Part shown: positions 1 to 12,284 of the stretch, piece by piece | How positions within the stretch are numbered: the first letter of the stretch is position 1 | How the letters are laid out: each line of letters opens with the position of its first letter | NCBI GenBank assembly: GCA_014905825.1 | Contig: JACGCN010000071.1 | Location: 1 to 64,000, forward strand | Source: Lyophyllum atratum | Lineage: Eukaryota > Basidiomycota > Agaricomycetes > Agaricales > Lyophyllaceae | Direction of reading: 5' to 3' | Length of the DNA stretch: 64,000 nt | The notes under the pieces: generated by a model | Database searches by the model: none | Told to the model about the DNA's origin: nothing | The model's input: the letters and a program-made list of their open reading frames with translations, nothing else | Position numbers and translations under genes: made by a program

Positions 1-350
1 TCGACATGAATTCTTTCTGCAATCTCTGTGATTTGCCCAGAACTTCATATTCCGTATGAATGTGCCCCCGTACGCGCTCTCATTGACCTGATCATCAACG
101 ACTATAATATGTGCCCCTTGATACAACATTTTTAGACAGCATCCCTCTTTTCGTACCTACTCCTACGTTCTAGGGGAAGATGAATATTCTCATGGATGGC
201 GGTTAAGTCGCGGCAAATAGCTCGGTGACAAGTTGTGTGCGTTAAGTTTAGCTACAAAACCATAATACAAAAATCCAGTGAATGTGCTATGTCTATCAAT
301 TAAAGTAGAACATGGCCATGAACATGATATCTATACAACTTCGGCAAAGA
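1..350. other. Left-edge non-coding stretch
   Basis: No open frame here looks like a protein. The sequence is AT-leaning and lies just past the stop codon (351-353) of the minus-strand gene, so it is probably 3' flank. I see no repeat or RNA gene. Confidence 0.5.
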
Positions 351-2305
351 TTAGGCTAATGCATAGTGCAAGAAAGACATGCTCGAAGCGTGGTGTGAGG
401 GTGTGTAGGGTTGGTGTCCATCCAGAATCTGTAGTTCGTCCCCTGAAGCCTCGCTCTCATCTCCGAGTGCGTCGAATTGGTCCCAATCGAACCCAGGAGG
501 ATCTTCGACGAGTTTCGCCAGAACGTCCGGTAGGTCCGGGTATTGTATCTGTGAGGCCTTGATCCATTTTCGGCTGATCATCCATGTAGCCACACGTTTC
601 GGTGGGAGATGGAAGCCTTCTTTGGGAGGACCAGTACAACGTCCCTTCTTCCCCACCCCCCGCTTCGGCATGAGAAACTTGTCTGCCTTCTCTTCGTCAT
701 CGAGAATGCCATAGAACCTTTTCAACCGTGTACTCCGCCACAGGTACCCACGGGTACGGAGCATTCCAGAAGAACGGGAACCAGTAGCATCATCGTCAGA
801 ATCCTCAGAGGACATGCATTCCAGCTGAAGTGCACCGTCGAAAGTCACATGCTGTAGAGCATCAACTTTCATCCTCGTCTCTGAGCGATTGCTCAGTTTC
901 TATGCAAAAAGACAGTCAATGACGCAAATAACACGATTAGTATGGGGCTTACGATCTTCCTCCGTGACGCGTGTCTCGCTTTCCGGGCCTTGCCCTCCTC
1001 GCGCTTCTTTTGATGCGTGGCAAGAGCATCATCTCTTTGCGTTCTGAATTTCTGCCTGAACGTGACAAATGATGCGTCAAAGGCTGCCTCAAGGACCTTC
1101 TTCCCAAAGTCCTTGTCTGCAACGTGTTTGTACATCCTGCGGTTCGCCTTAATGTCCGCTATGATGCGTGCTTTCATTCGAGAATTGTGGACGGATTGCT
1201 TCGTCGTCTGTCCCATACGAAGCGGACAGGGTCATTGGGAGCAAGAGGTACGTTTTCCTTGTGGCTGTCTGGAAGTTCCTTGTCACTTTCGACTTGCATG
1301 AGGCGTAGAGTATCGCGTATCGCATGCTGGGCGAGGATCGTAAGGGAAGGGGTAATAAGAACATTAACCTACTCACATGGATGGTTAAACACCGTTTATC
1401 ATGGTGGCTAACCCGTTTGAGACGGCGCCCATTGTTCGACGCGGAACTATCTGAGCTGGCGTTGCCCTCCTCATCACTAGATAAATCCGAGGTCTGCCTT
1501 TTCCTCGGATTGCCGGGAGAGACGGACAACTGGTGGTGCAATTGGGATGGTTGAACAAAGGTGAGTTGCGGGGAGGGCGAAGGTGTCACAGAGGGAGCGG
1601 GAGTCTCGACGATGATAGGTTCCAACTGGGAGGACATCTGGAAATCACCGTCATATGAATGGTGACCAAGGGACGGCTGGCTTGAGGACCCTTGAACAAA
1701 GGTAGGGTACGTGTAAGAAGGAAGGTCGGGAGATGGGAGATATAGGTGAGGCAGGTTGCGGAGGTCTCTGCACAGCTAACGGAGGTGACATATTGTGCTG
1801 GGGTGTTAAAAGGCCTGTGGAAATTGATGGGTTTGTGTACCCGCCGGCATTCGACCGGAGAGTGGTGATTTCTTGACGCATTTCGAGCATTATCCTTTCC
1901 ATTTCTGCCGCTGCGCAAATTTGGCCTCTTGTTCCTGTTCCCATGCGACTCGCCGTTTCCGTTCGATCTCCTGTGATTCACGGGTAGCTGCTACGACCCG
2001 GAGGAGTTCATGGACAGCCTGGATGTTTGCAGGATTAGGCTGCCGCGTAGCCACGACATTTGTAACGTTCACACTACATATCTTGTCAATGAAACCGTAG
2101 GAATTCAGGAAAGTCGGACTTACGGGGGCTGCGGTGGTGGAGGTTCAGAAATGGCCAATTCCAATTCACTGCGATGGGGCACATACGGCTGGACGGGAGT
2201 CGGGGTCACAGATTCATAAGGGGTTGGATATGCCGAGATAGATGTGCGAGATCTCTGCTGGGTGATATACGGGTTGAGAGCATTGGAAAGCTCACTGGAG
2301 GGCAT
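351..2305 (-). CDS. Fungal protein of unknown function, frame interrupted
   Basis: This is a multi-exon minus-strand gene whose pieces read as one protein. The N-terminal half is Pro/Ser/Gln-rich, with a charged coiled coil around 1880-2060 (AATRESQEIERKRRVAWEQE). The C-terminal half is a compact basic domain, with stretches such as KVLEAAFDASFVTFRQKF and LMPKRGVGKKGRCTGPPKEG, ending in an acidic tail. From memory, the C-terminal half resembles a family of hypothetical proteins common in Agaricomycetes; I know no function for it. A clean intron joins RKI to KLSNRSETRM near 890-950. Reading requires base changes near 1901-1909 and 1728-1745. At 1208-1251 the frame is kept only if a 44-nt GT-AG intron is real. 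It could be a normal gene with sequence errors or a decaying copy. It is divergent from RPN11, with 149 bp between the starts. Confidence 0.6.
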
Positions 2306-2454
2306 GGCCTCGCAGTGATCTAGCCCAGGAAAGGTATCGGCGATCAGTAGGCGGTTGTGTATCGGCTAGATGCTTCTGCCATATAAGCACAAACAGCCAC
2401 ACGAGGAACGACGCGTCACCTGGAACAAGCGCTTTTCATTGCACTCTACAATTC

Positions 2455-3647
<1,193 letters not shown>

Positions 3648-4423
3648 CCTTGGTGTGATCATAGATGCCATTGTAGTACAGCGTAATTATATCTGTTCCC
3701 TCGTCAAAGGCTTTGGAGACTCGGAAGGCAGGACGGCATCTGCTTACACCTCAAGAGCTAACTGTAATGGACAGGGGTGTCCTTTCTTGGACCCCCCAGG
3801 GCATCACAAGACTGGTAACGTGTTCATGGCCAGGATCCGGTTTCATAGCTCTGGTGCCTTGGGGCCACAAGTCCTTCCCTGTTCTTAAGAACGATTTGTG
3901 TTCACGTAGCTTGGCCACACCGCTTTCCTTGGCGAAATTGGAGTTAGAGGTAATAGTGAGACTCGGTTGCAGGGTCGTTCTTTCCTTTTTCCTGTTGGTA
4001 TAACTAAACGAGTATGATTGCAAAGATAGCCGCGTCCCACACTATGGCGGACGTTGAAGCACGAGACCTCTTGTCGCGGGTGCTCCGACGTCTTGGGTCC
4101 CGCTATTCAACTTTGTTTATGGGATCGAGATGCGAAGCTCAGTATAGTGGAATCTGAACCATCACGACGGCTCCTCGCATTCATTTATGATGGCCAAATG
4201 ACCTGGGGGCCGCTGGGGCGGCCCAGATGGACGTGGTGTTGACGCGCAGGGTCCAAATAGGAAGCATCTCGAAGATTGACGTTCAGGTGTGATCGCGAGC
4301 AGGACCCCAAGACCATGGCCTGAGGAGATGCACACTTGTCTGTCGGGAAGTGACAAAAACAATGTATTCATTATGTTTTACGGTTTTTGGGTTTATATTG
4401 CGAGTAGAGTCCCCGCGTTTTGC
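3648..4423. other. Intergenic region between convergent genes
   Basis: This 0.8 kb lies between the ends of RPN11 and the bS18m gene. Short open frames exist on both strands but none has protein-like composition, splice context or recognisable motifs. It probably holds both 3' untranslated regions and spacer. Confidence 0.5.
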
Positions 4424-5144
4424 TCAGAACAGGGATGACGCCATCATCTTCGCTCTCCGGATTGCTTTGCCAATTTTTCTTTGGCTCTTCGAGGTCAAGC
4501 CGGTTATGTTGCGGCCGTAAATTTTACCCATCTCCGACATATAGTGCGAGAGAATTTCGGGGTTCATTGCTTGAGAGAGCGGGTTGATGTTAAATTGATA
4601 GAACACGTCGTTGTAACGGGCAACAGCTGGTGGAGGTCCAACGGCTGCTCGGCGTGGTTTATATGTTGGAGGGGCATTGATGCGTGCTTTGTACGTCAGT
4701 TCATGTGGTCTCACAAACTGTACTCGATCAGACAAGGGGACCAGCGAGCTTCTGGGAGGAAAGACTTACGCGAGTTGGTTTGAAGGGTTTCCATTTTGCA
4801 ACGCCTGCCTGCTGGCGTTGTTGCGCTAAGACTTGTGTAAGAACATATGTGGGTTTAATGCGCAGAGGTACTGACAATTGCCGGAGGCCGCGAAAGGCTT
4901 CTGCGGGGCTTGCGCTTCGCCCTTGTCCACTTGGTCCTTGATCAAACTGCCAACATCATCCCAGACAGCTTGGGTAGCGTCCTCGCTCGGCGCACCCACA
5001 GAGTAGTTGGCGATTAGGGTTGGGGCGAATAGCAGCGATTGAACGGCGGCCTGGCGTGACGGAAAAGGCTGAGCATTGGCCTTATTGGGTCTATGGATGG
5101 AAATCAGAAACTTGGACTGTGAAAGAGGGTAGCTTGACTTGCAT
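4424..5144 (-). CDS. RSM18: Mitochondrial small ribosomal subunit protein bS18m
   Basis: The C-terminal exon (4424 to about 4735) carries the bS18 signature: DVFYQFNINPLSQAMNPEI followed by TGLTSKSQRKIGKAIRRAKM, the RNA-binding helix that packs on 16S-type rRNA. Upstream exons read through KWKPFKPTRF (using a GTACCT donor near 4870) and a stretch starting SKFLISIHRPNK (to 5116) that is basic and rich in Ser/Ala, as expected for a mitochondrial import signal. The only nearby ATG is at 5142-5144, and it is out of frame with SKFLIS by one base. Either a small 5' exon is missed or there is an indel near 5117. The family assignment is firm and the start is not. The gene is divergent from RIM15. 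Confidence 0.85.
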
Positions 5145-5698
5145 CTTCACGTGTAGAACACTGAAACCGGTATTTTGCACAAGTGGTAACTTCTGGCGGG
5201 CCTTCCGGCGTTAACCGAAGTCAAAATTGGCTCCGGGTCGGGACCCTGTACACCGTGTGACCACTTTGACGAGGAAAGAAAAATTTGATTCTCGTGTTTC
5301 AGATGGACAAAGCAGAGGAAAAAGCCGTCGAGCACGTCGCAGACGACGGGGCGCGCAGTGGGTGACGGTCAGGAGGGTCAGGGACACTAAGAATAATATG
5401 GGCCAGTGTTGGCCAGCTCGTTGACAATCCTTGGTCCGTTACCTGATGGGGAGTTGCTGATGTGATCAAACAACTTGGAGAATATATCTCTTCCTCCTGA
5501 AGTTGTCCCACCTCCTTCCCCTACCTTCGCGCCAAGCCCCAACCCCCCCATGTCGCGCTAGCACCCACTTACATCTCATTTACTCTATAATTCTCTATAT
5601 CTCACCCTCAACATACTGGAAACCCTGTTTACTGCGGACGGCCACGGTGACTCTGCCACAACGCAGTTTTTACTCCTTGCAGCCCCCTCCCCCTCCCC
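5145..5698 (+). promoter_or_regulatory. Divergent promoter region, pyrimidine-rich leader of RIM15
   Basis: The stretch separates the start of bS18m (minus) from that of RIM15 (plus). From about 5500 to 5690 the plus strand is rich in C and T with few G, a common look of fungal core promoters and 5' leaders close to the start site. No canonical TATA element stands out. Confidence 0.45.
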
Positions 5699-8600
5699 AT
5701 GTCCGACTCCGTGTACCAGCGTAGACAGCCCCCCAGCCCCCTGGTGTTTTCTCCTGAGACCGTCCTATCACCTCCACAAACCCATCACAGCAATGCCAGT
5801 AGCCATGGTTCAGGCTCGAATACCGTATCCATGCCGTTCGTTCGACGCCATGTCACTCGACGGCTCAAGGCCGCCAAGGCAGAGTGCGATAAGGAGCTCC
5901 AGCGTGTCACAAACAACATCACCACATTTTTTGAAGAAGCGGTTGAGAGAGGGAGATCATGAGACGGAGCGCGAATTGCGGGATCGAGAAAGGGGTAGAG
6001 ACCGACGCCGTGAATCCCTCACCCCCGATTCAGAGCGTCTTGGCGATGCTTTCATTCTCCAAGGCGCAGAGTTTGGTTCCACTTTCCAGGCCGACGATTA
6101 CAGCTCGGATGGTGGATACGAGGCAGAGGTTGAGTACGGGCAGCATAGCCGTCAACGTGCGTATCCAGTTGAGGACCAGCATTCCCAACCACCGACCCTG
6201 ACGCATCATGCCTCGTCGCCCGGGCTTCATATAGCTTCGTCTGGATCTCAGACAAGTCCTGGGACTCTACGTCGGCAGAATACCGCTCCTTGGGATAGGC
6301 CGCTTAGCTCTTCTGCGTCCTCAAGTATCATCGCATCCAGCCCCGCGTCATCAACCATATTACTCCCCGAGACTTCTCTTACACGTAAGCCCACTAATCC
6401 CAACTCTGGTCCCACATCTTGGGGTTCGGGCGGAGCGTCTTCCCGACGCCTATCACGCACGATACACATAGTTTCTCGTCCAACACGTTCCGGACAAAGT
6501 TCTCGTTCGACATCTCGCTCTCGCTCTCCGTTGCCACCACTTTCCACTCATACTAGCTTTTCTGAATTTATTGGCACCGGCCCTATGTCCGCCAACCGCC
6601 GCGCCTCCCGAATCCTTGTCGATGATCCCATCGATCCTATAATGTCTGCTCTGTACGATATAATTGGAGTCGCTACCGATGTCACCGAGATGTCTATCAC
6701 GCAACTTACGGCCCAGCCCAAGGTGTGCGAGTCCCTCGTACAGCGAGTTCAGAACATTGGGAAGGCCTGGGACGAGCACCCTGATTGGCACGGACGGAAC
6801 TGGTATGTTCAGGTCCTCCTGGCTGTTGCTAGCCTCAGCCGGGTGGTGGAATGGTGGGAGGCCGAAAAGCAATTCTGGAATTTCGATGACAACGATGATG
6901 AACAAGATGAACCCCTCACCTTTGTTACCAAGGCCGTCGATGATGAGCCCGTCCCCGCCTCCTCACCACCGAGACGAGGTGAGACAGAGTTGGAGGGTTT
7001 CAGGCTCAATGATGATGACGAGAACAAGCTTCGATTATCTCGGCCTGCAAATCAAACTCGCAGGTCGCGGGATGAGGGACTTAAGAACCTCTCGGCGTCA
7101 AGCTCGTCCAGGCAAACCCCAGATATTCCTCCCCCTGGTCCCTCCGCCAAAGATTCTGAATCAGCAAGAGTGTTGGCAACAGAACGCTTAAGGCTGCAAG
7201 CAGAGACTGCGCACAATCAGAACATTGTGATAGAGCTCAGTCTCGACGGTGACCATTTTATCTGGATCAATCATGCTTGGAGAGTCGTCGTTGGGTGAGT
7301 TCTTAAACCACGTCTGATTTCGCAGCTCACTCACGGTTGTGCATGTATAGTACCGATCCGGACGTGTTGGCTGGAACCCGGATTTCGAACTTACTTGCGC
7401 CGAGTGACTGGGGTGTCTTCAGAGAGGCTACCCAACGGCTTCGAGCGGATGACTCCCACACGGTGGAGGTTCGTTTCCGACTCCAAGTCGAACCAAGTAT
7501 GGAGCGAGACCCAACCGGTGGATTTCTCTTCCAGGCGATGGAGGGGAAGGGTATGCTCATGATCGATCGCGAGGATGGTCAACCGTCCCATACCATGTGG
7601 GTCGTGAAACCCATAGCTCCCGCTCGATATGAACACGACTCGCTGCAACTTGACCTCGCGGCCGATGATCTTGCACCCGAACCTGCCTCCTCTATCGTTC
7701 CAACTTTCGGTGACCGTATCCAACACGAACCAATGACCCCCTTCAACTTCGCCCGTCCTATCATGGTTGACCCCATCCTCTGTCGCATATGCGAATCCCA
7801 CATACCGCAATGGTATTTCGAGAAACACAGCGAAACCTGCGCCGAGACCCACCGTTTGGAGGCCGAGATTACTGAATGCAACGAATCAATATCAGAGTTG
7901 CGAAGTACCATTCGTGATCTCAACCTCGCAGTCGATCGTTCTTCTCCTTCTTGCATTCCAGAATACCGCGGTATGCCCATCTTCACTCCCGCAGCCTCTC
8001 CCATTGTGTCGTCACCCCTGCAATTGTTCCGTGCAAACAAAATGCAAAGGTTTGGCGTAAAGAAGATTCAGAAGCGGTTGTTGGACCAGCTGGAGGATAT
8101 TCTACAGGTGGCAGCGGAGGTGGCCGTGCCCGGTCTAAAGGAAGAAGAAGCCAAGGAGCCTATTGAGCGCCAACGACTACTTTCTCCTGGGTCTGAACGG
8201 AAAATCTCCCAAATCCGTAATTGGTCCAAGCCTACCACTGAAGATCCTGCGTTAGGTCAGTTATTGGAGGATGCAGAACGGGTCATGCGTCAAAAGATCG
8301 ACAACGTAGTTCGGATGCAGAACACAATCCGTTACGCTGAGAAGATCTGGCATGAATGGGAAGAGCGGGTGGGTGAGGCTCTTGCCGCCGCTAATGATGC
8401 AGAGGATAGCGAGAGTGACAGCGACGACGGGGAGGATGGTCACCGTGGAGGTGATACTGAGGGCGATGATCATTCTAGTACACGATCAGAGTATGCTTTC
8501 GGTGGTGGAATGTCCTCTGGACCAACTCCCATGACGTATTCGGCTACAGCACCGACGCCCATGCCTTTCGATGCGCGACCCACGAGCATTCCGATTCCAT

Positions 8601-11600
8601 CGGCTCCCATTCCGATACATAGTGCCCGACATTCGCTTCATACAAGATCGTCAACTCCCTCGTCTGTTTCCTCCCCTCTCGCCCTCGCAGCTCCCATAGT
8701 TGCACCTTCGTCCCCTGAGCTTCCTCATATGACTCTTGATGATGGCCCCCCAAGCATGCAAATCAGGATTCGTAAGTCTAACCAGAATCTTTTGGAGCCG
8801 AAATTCATCGTCACTCCACCAACATCACCATTATTCGCAGCGCGCGACGGCCCTTCTCTAACACGCGAGACTTCTACTACGAAACGAGCACATCGGCGAC
8901 AATCCACCATCAATCCTGTCACGAGTCCTTCTGGCCCTCTTTCCCCTAGGCAACCGTCAGCGGCGCCGCTCTCTCGCACTACGCCGACGTCTATCAAGGA
9001 TTTTGACATCATCAAACCTATCAGCAAAGGCGCATTCGGTTCTGTCTTCTTGGCCAAGAAGAAAGTCACCGGGGACTACTATGCCATCAAGGTCTTGAAG
9101 AAAGCCGACATGATAGCGAAGAATCAGATCACCAACGTCAAAGCCGAGCGCATGATTCTTATGAAACAAGCAGAATCACCTTTCGTGGCCAAGCTCTACT
9201 TCACGTTCCAGAGCAAAGAGAACTTGTACCTGGTCATGGAATACCTCAACGGTGGGGATTGTGCGGCCCTCATTAAGTCACTAGGCTGCCTTCCGGAAGA
9301 ATGGACGAAGAACTATGTCGCTGAAGTTGTTCTCGGTTTGGAATACCTGCATCAACGGGGTGTGGTGCACCGGTGCGTCGTTTTGAGCACACCTCCGTTA
9401 ATCATTCACTTACTCGTCTCTTTCCAGTGATCTGAAACCTGACAACTTGCTCATTGATCAGCATGGCCATTTGAAGCTGACCGATTTTGGGTTAAGCAGA
9501 ATTGGTTTACTCGGGCGTCAAACTCGGGAGAGCCCACCTGGGAGGACCCTGACAAGATACAATTCCCGATCTCGTCCCCCGTCCATGGATTCTGCATATC
9601 TGTCGTCGCCATTGATTTATGCCGAACTCAACGCTGGAGGTCCGTATTTCTCGCAGCGGACACACCCGGATCCTCGAACAGGAAGTTCCTCTTACTTCCC
9701 CCTCACAGATGATGTCGAGACAAGCGGCTCGGAATCCCTTTCTGGACTACACTCGCGGCGATCTGTAAAGGCGAACGACAGCCCGCTCCAATCTTTTGCA
9801 ACAGAGTTGACGAACGACCTCCGTTCTCACTCGAATTCTGGCGGCGCTGGTACCCCTCCTGGAGAGCAGAAGTTCGTTGGAACCCCTGATTATCTGGCTC
9901 CGGAGACAATCCTTGGGCTTCGAGGCGACGACGCTGCCGTTGATTGGGTCAGTCTCACAACGTACAAGAAGTCTCTTATCACACTAATTATGCGTTGACA
10001 GTGGGCCCTCGGCGTCATCACCTACGAATTCCTGTACGGTATCCCTCCCTTCCATGCCGACACCCCAGAGAAGGTATTTGAGAACATCCTCTCCGGGAAT
10101 GTCGAATGGCATGAGGACTGGATCGACTTCTCGGAAGAGGCCAGGGACTTCATGAGGTCTCTCATGACGCTTGATCCCAGCGAGCGCTTAGGTTCAAACG
10201 GCGCCGATGAGGTCAAGGCGCACCCGTTTTTCGAGAGCATTGAGTGGGACAAGGTGACGACCACCGAGGCCGCATTCATCCCACAAGTGACAGATCCCGA
10301 GTCTACTGATTATTTCGACCCTCGTGGAGCCATTCCACAGTTATTCCAAGATGACGATGCAGTCGCTATTACTGGACAAGCCAGCTTGGACAGCCCTCTC
10401 AGTGGCTCATCAGCCCTTCCCTCTATCCCAGTACCGTTTGGCACCAAGGAAACGATACCTACTCCAGGAAGCGACGATTTTGGCTCGTTCAGCTTCAAGA
10501 ACCTACCCATATTGAAGCAAGCTAATGATGATGTCATCCGCAAGTTGAAAACGGACCAGATGGCGCCCCTTACCCAGGCGCTAACTGAACCAGCCATTGC
10601 ACTTCACCAGCGGAAGCGGAGCATATCTACACGAATTAAGAAACCTCCCAGCGTCGTCACAACCATGGATCCCAAGATGGTTCCCACGAATCCTCCTTCC
10701 CCCTCCACCTCGTCCTCCGTTGCTTCATCTCCGTCACGCCCAAGCTTGCCACCACCTCCACCTGGTAGTGCCGGCGGCCACAGCCGTAAGCCCTCAGAGT
10801 ATGGCGCGGTTGAGCGCTTCAAGCTTAGCCACAAGGAAGGAGGTGATCGACGGAATTCCATGCCTAGTCGACTTCGTACTGCATCCGTCTCCAGTGCAGG
10901 AGACGGTTCTGGTTCCGAAGCCTGGAATTCCTCAACTGGTCATGGAAGTCATGGAAGCGGCAGCCATGGAAGTCCACATGAGTACGGAACCCCGCCATCT
11001 TCTGTTCACTCGATCGACTTGCGGAAAGGCCCAGATCCTAGCGACCGCGTTGTGACTTGTCTCCTTGCTGAAGACAATCCTATCACCGCGAAAATCATCG
11101 AGACTCTCCTCATTCGTCTCGGCTGCCGATGTGTAGTGGTTGCTGATGGGTCGGAAGCCATTAGCGTGGCGATGGGTGATATCAGTAAGTCTTAACGATG
11201 TTAGTCTTCGATCAAAAGAACTATCTACTGATGAATGCCGTTGTCAGAATTTGACTGTATATTAATGGACCTTCAGATGCCAGTCTGTAAGTACTCAAAA
11301 CATATCAATCAGAATAATTGCTCAATGTCTTGCAGTGGATGGCGAGGGTGCCGCCCGGTATATTCGAAGTACCAACAGTAAAAATACCAATACTCCTATA
11401 ATCGCCGTCAGCGCATACAGCGGGGCAGACATGAATGAAGCCAGCAATGTCTTCACCGCTTCTCTCTCCAAACCCCTGCAGAAGGCTGATCTTCTAGGTG
11501 AGCTGGTGTGGTGAATGTTGAAATTTGTTTCCGAAACTGATCGTGATTTCCCCCATAGCTGTTATGCGCCAGCTAGGCTTCAAAACCTCAACTGCGCAGG

Positions 11601-11647
11601 GGGGACCTGGGGCCACCAAGGTCACCGCCTCCCAAACCACTTTATGA
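5699..11647 (+). CDS. RIM15: RIM15-type PAS / AGC protein kinase / response-receiver protein
   Basis: This is a large kinase of the Rim15 (Greatwall-related) family, which in yeast acts downstream of TOR and PKA to drive quiescence. The order is: basic N-terminus ([16 protein letters not shown]), PAS-like region about residues 505-575 (7215-7480), a C2HC zinc finger near residue 676 (CRICE...HSETCAETH), a serine-rich linker, kinase domain from about residue 1085, and a receiver domain from about 1730. The kinase has the Gly loop ([11 protein letters not shown]), [17 protein letters not shown] split by an intron, DFGLSR and [10 protein letters not shown]. About 120 Ser/Thr-rich residues are inserted between DFG and GTPDY. 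The receiver has LAEDNP, the phospho-acceptor Asp in [10 protein letters not shown] and SLSKPL. Total is about 1,870 residues. The frame shifts by one base between 5927 and 5945. Confidence 0.95.
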
Positions 11648-12284
11648 CCCAATCATTCACGACATTCGTTATGCCCACATCTTCTTCGTTGCTCTTAGTT
11701 CTCGTCTGCCCATGCCCCATTCATTTCCATCGCTTTGAAACATCTTCATACCGCATTCGCACATTCATCACAGCATATACTACCTCAGCATTTTACCGAT
11801 CCTTCCCTGCATTGTAACACACTAGATACACTGTGCCCCCAAACGTGACAAGCTTTGCTTGTCGTTTTCTTGATCAAACTGTTTCCCCAGTTGCGTCACG
11901 AGCAGTGCCAAGGCCGGCGGCTTAGCATAGCCCCCAGGCACGCAGTAGTTTCATCAGTGGCCTGCCGCCATATTTGTAGCGAGCTCCTCCTCCATCGACA
12001 ACGGCTGACAGTTGTGTGAGACGGTTGCTACAAGTCGCCTAGAGAGCTTTCACTGCCTCCACAGGCTCCACTCCACTGGGGCTCCGTTGATCTCGCCGTT
12101 GGTAAGTACTAAGAGCTGAACGCGGCCGCGGTTTATCGCCACTCCTAACAAACCTAAGTCATGAATACCAGTGAGTTGCCAGCATTCGTGCTGTGCTGTC
12201 CTCCCAGAATGCACTGCTTAGCGGTTTGAAACAGCTTCATGGGGCTACCCTCAAAACAACACTGATGTGGACTCAAGAAGACAC
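11648..12284. other. Intergenic region with probable 5' untranslated sequence
   Basis: This lies between two genes on the plus strand. A GTAAGT donor-like site near 12101 and a following pyrimidine/AG stretch suggest that a 5' leader intron of the next gene may lie here, but no coding exon is evident. Nothing else is recognised. Confidence 0.4.
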
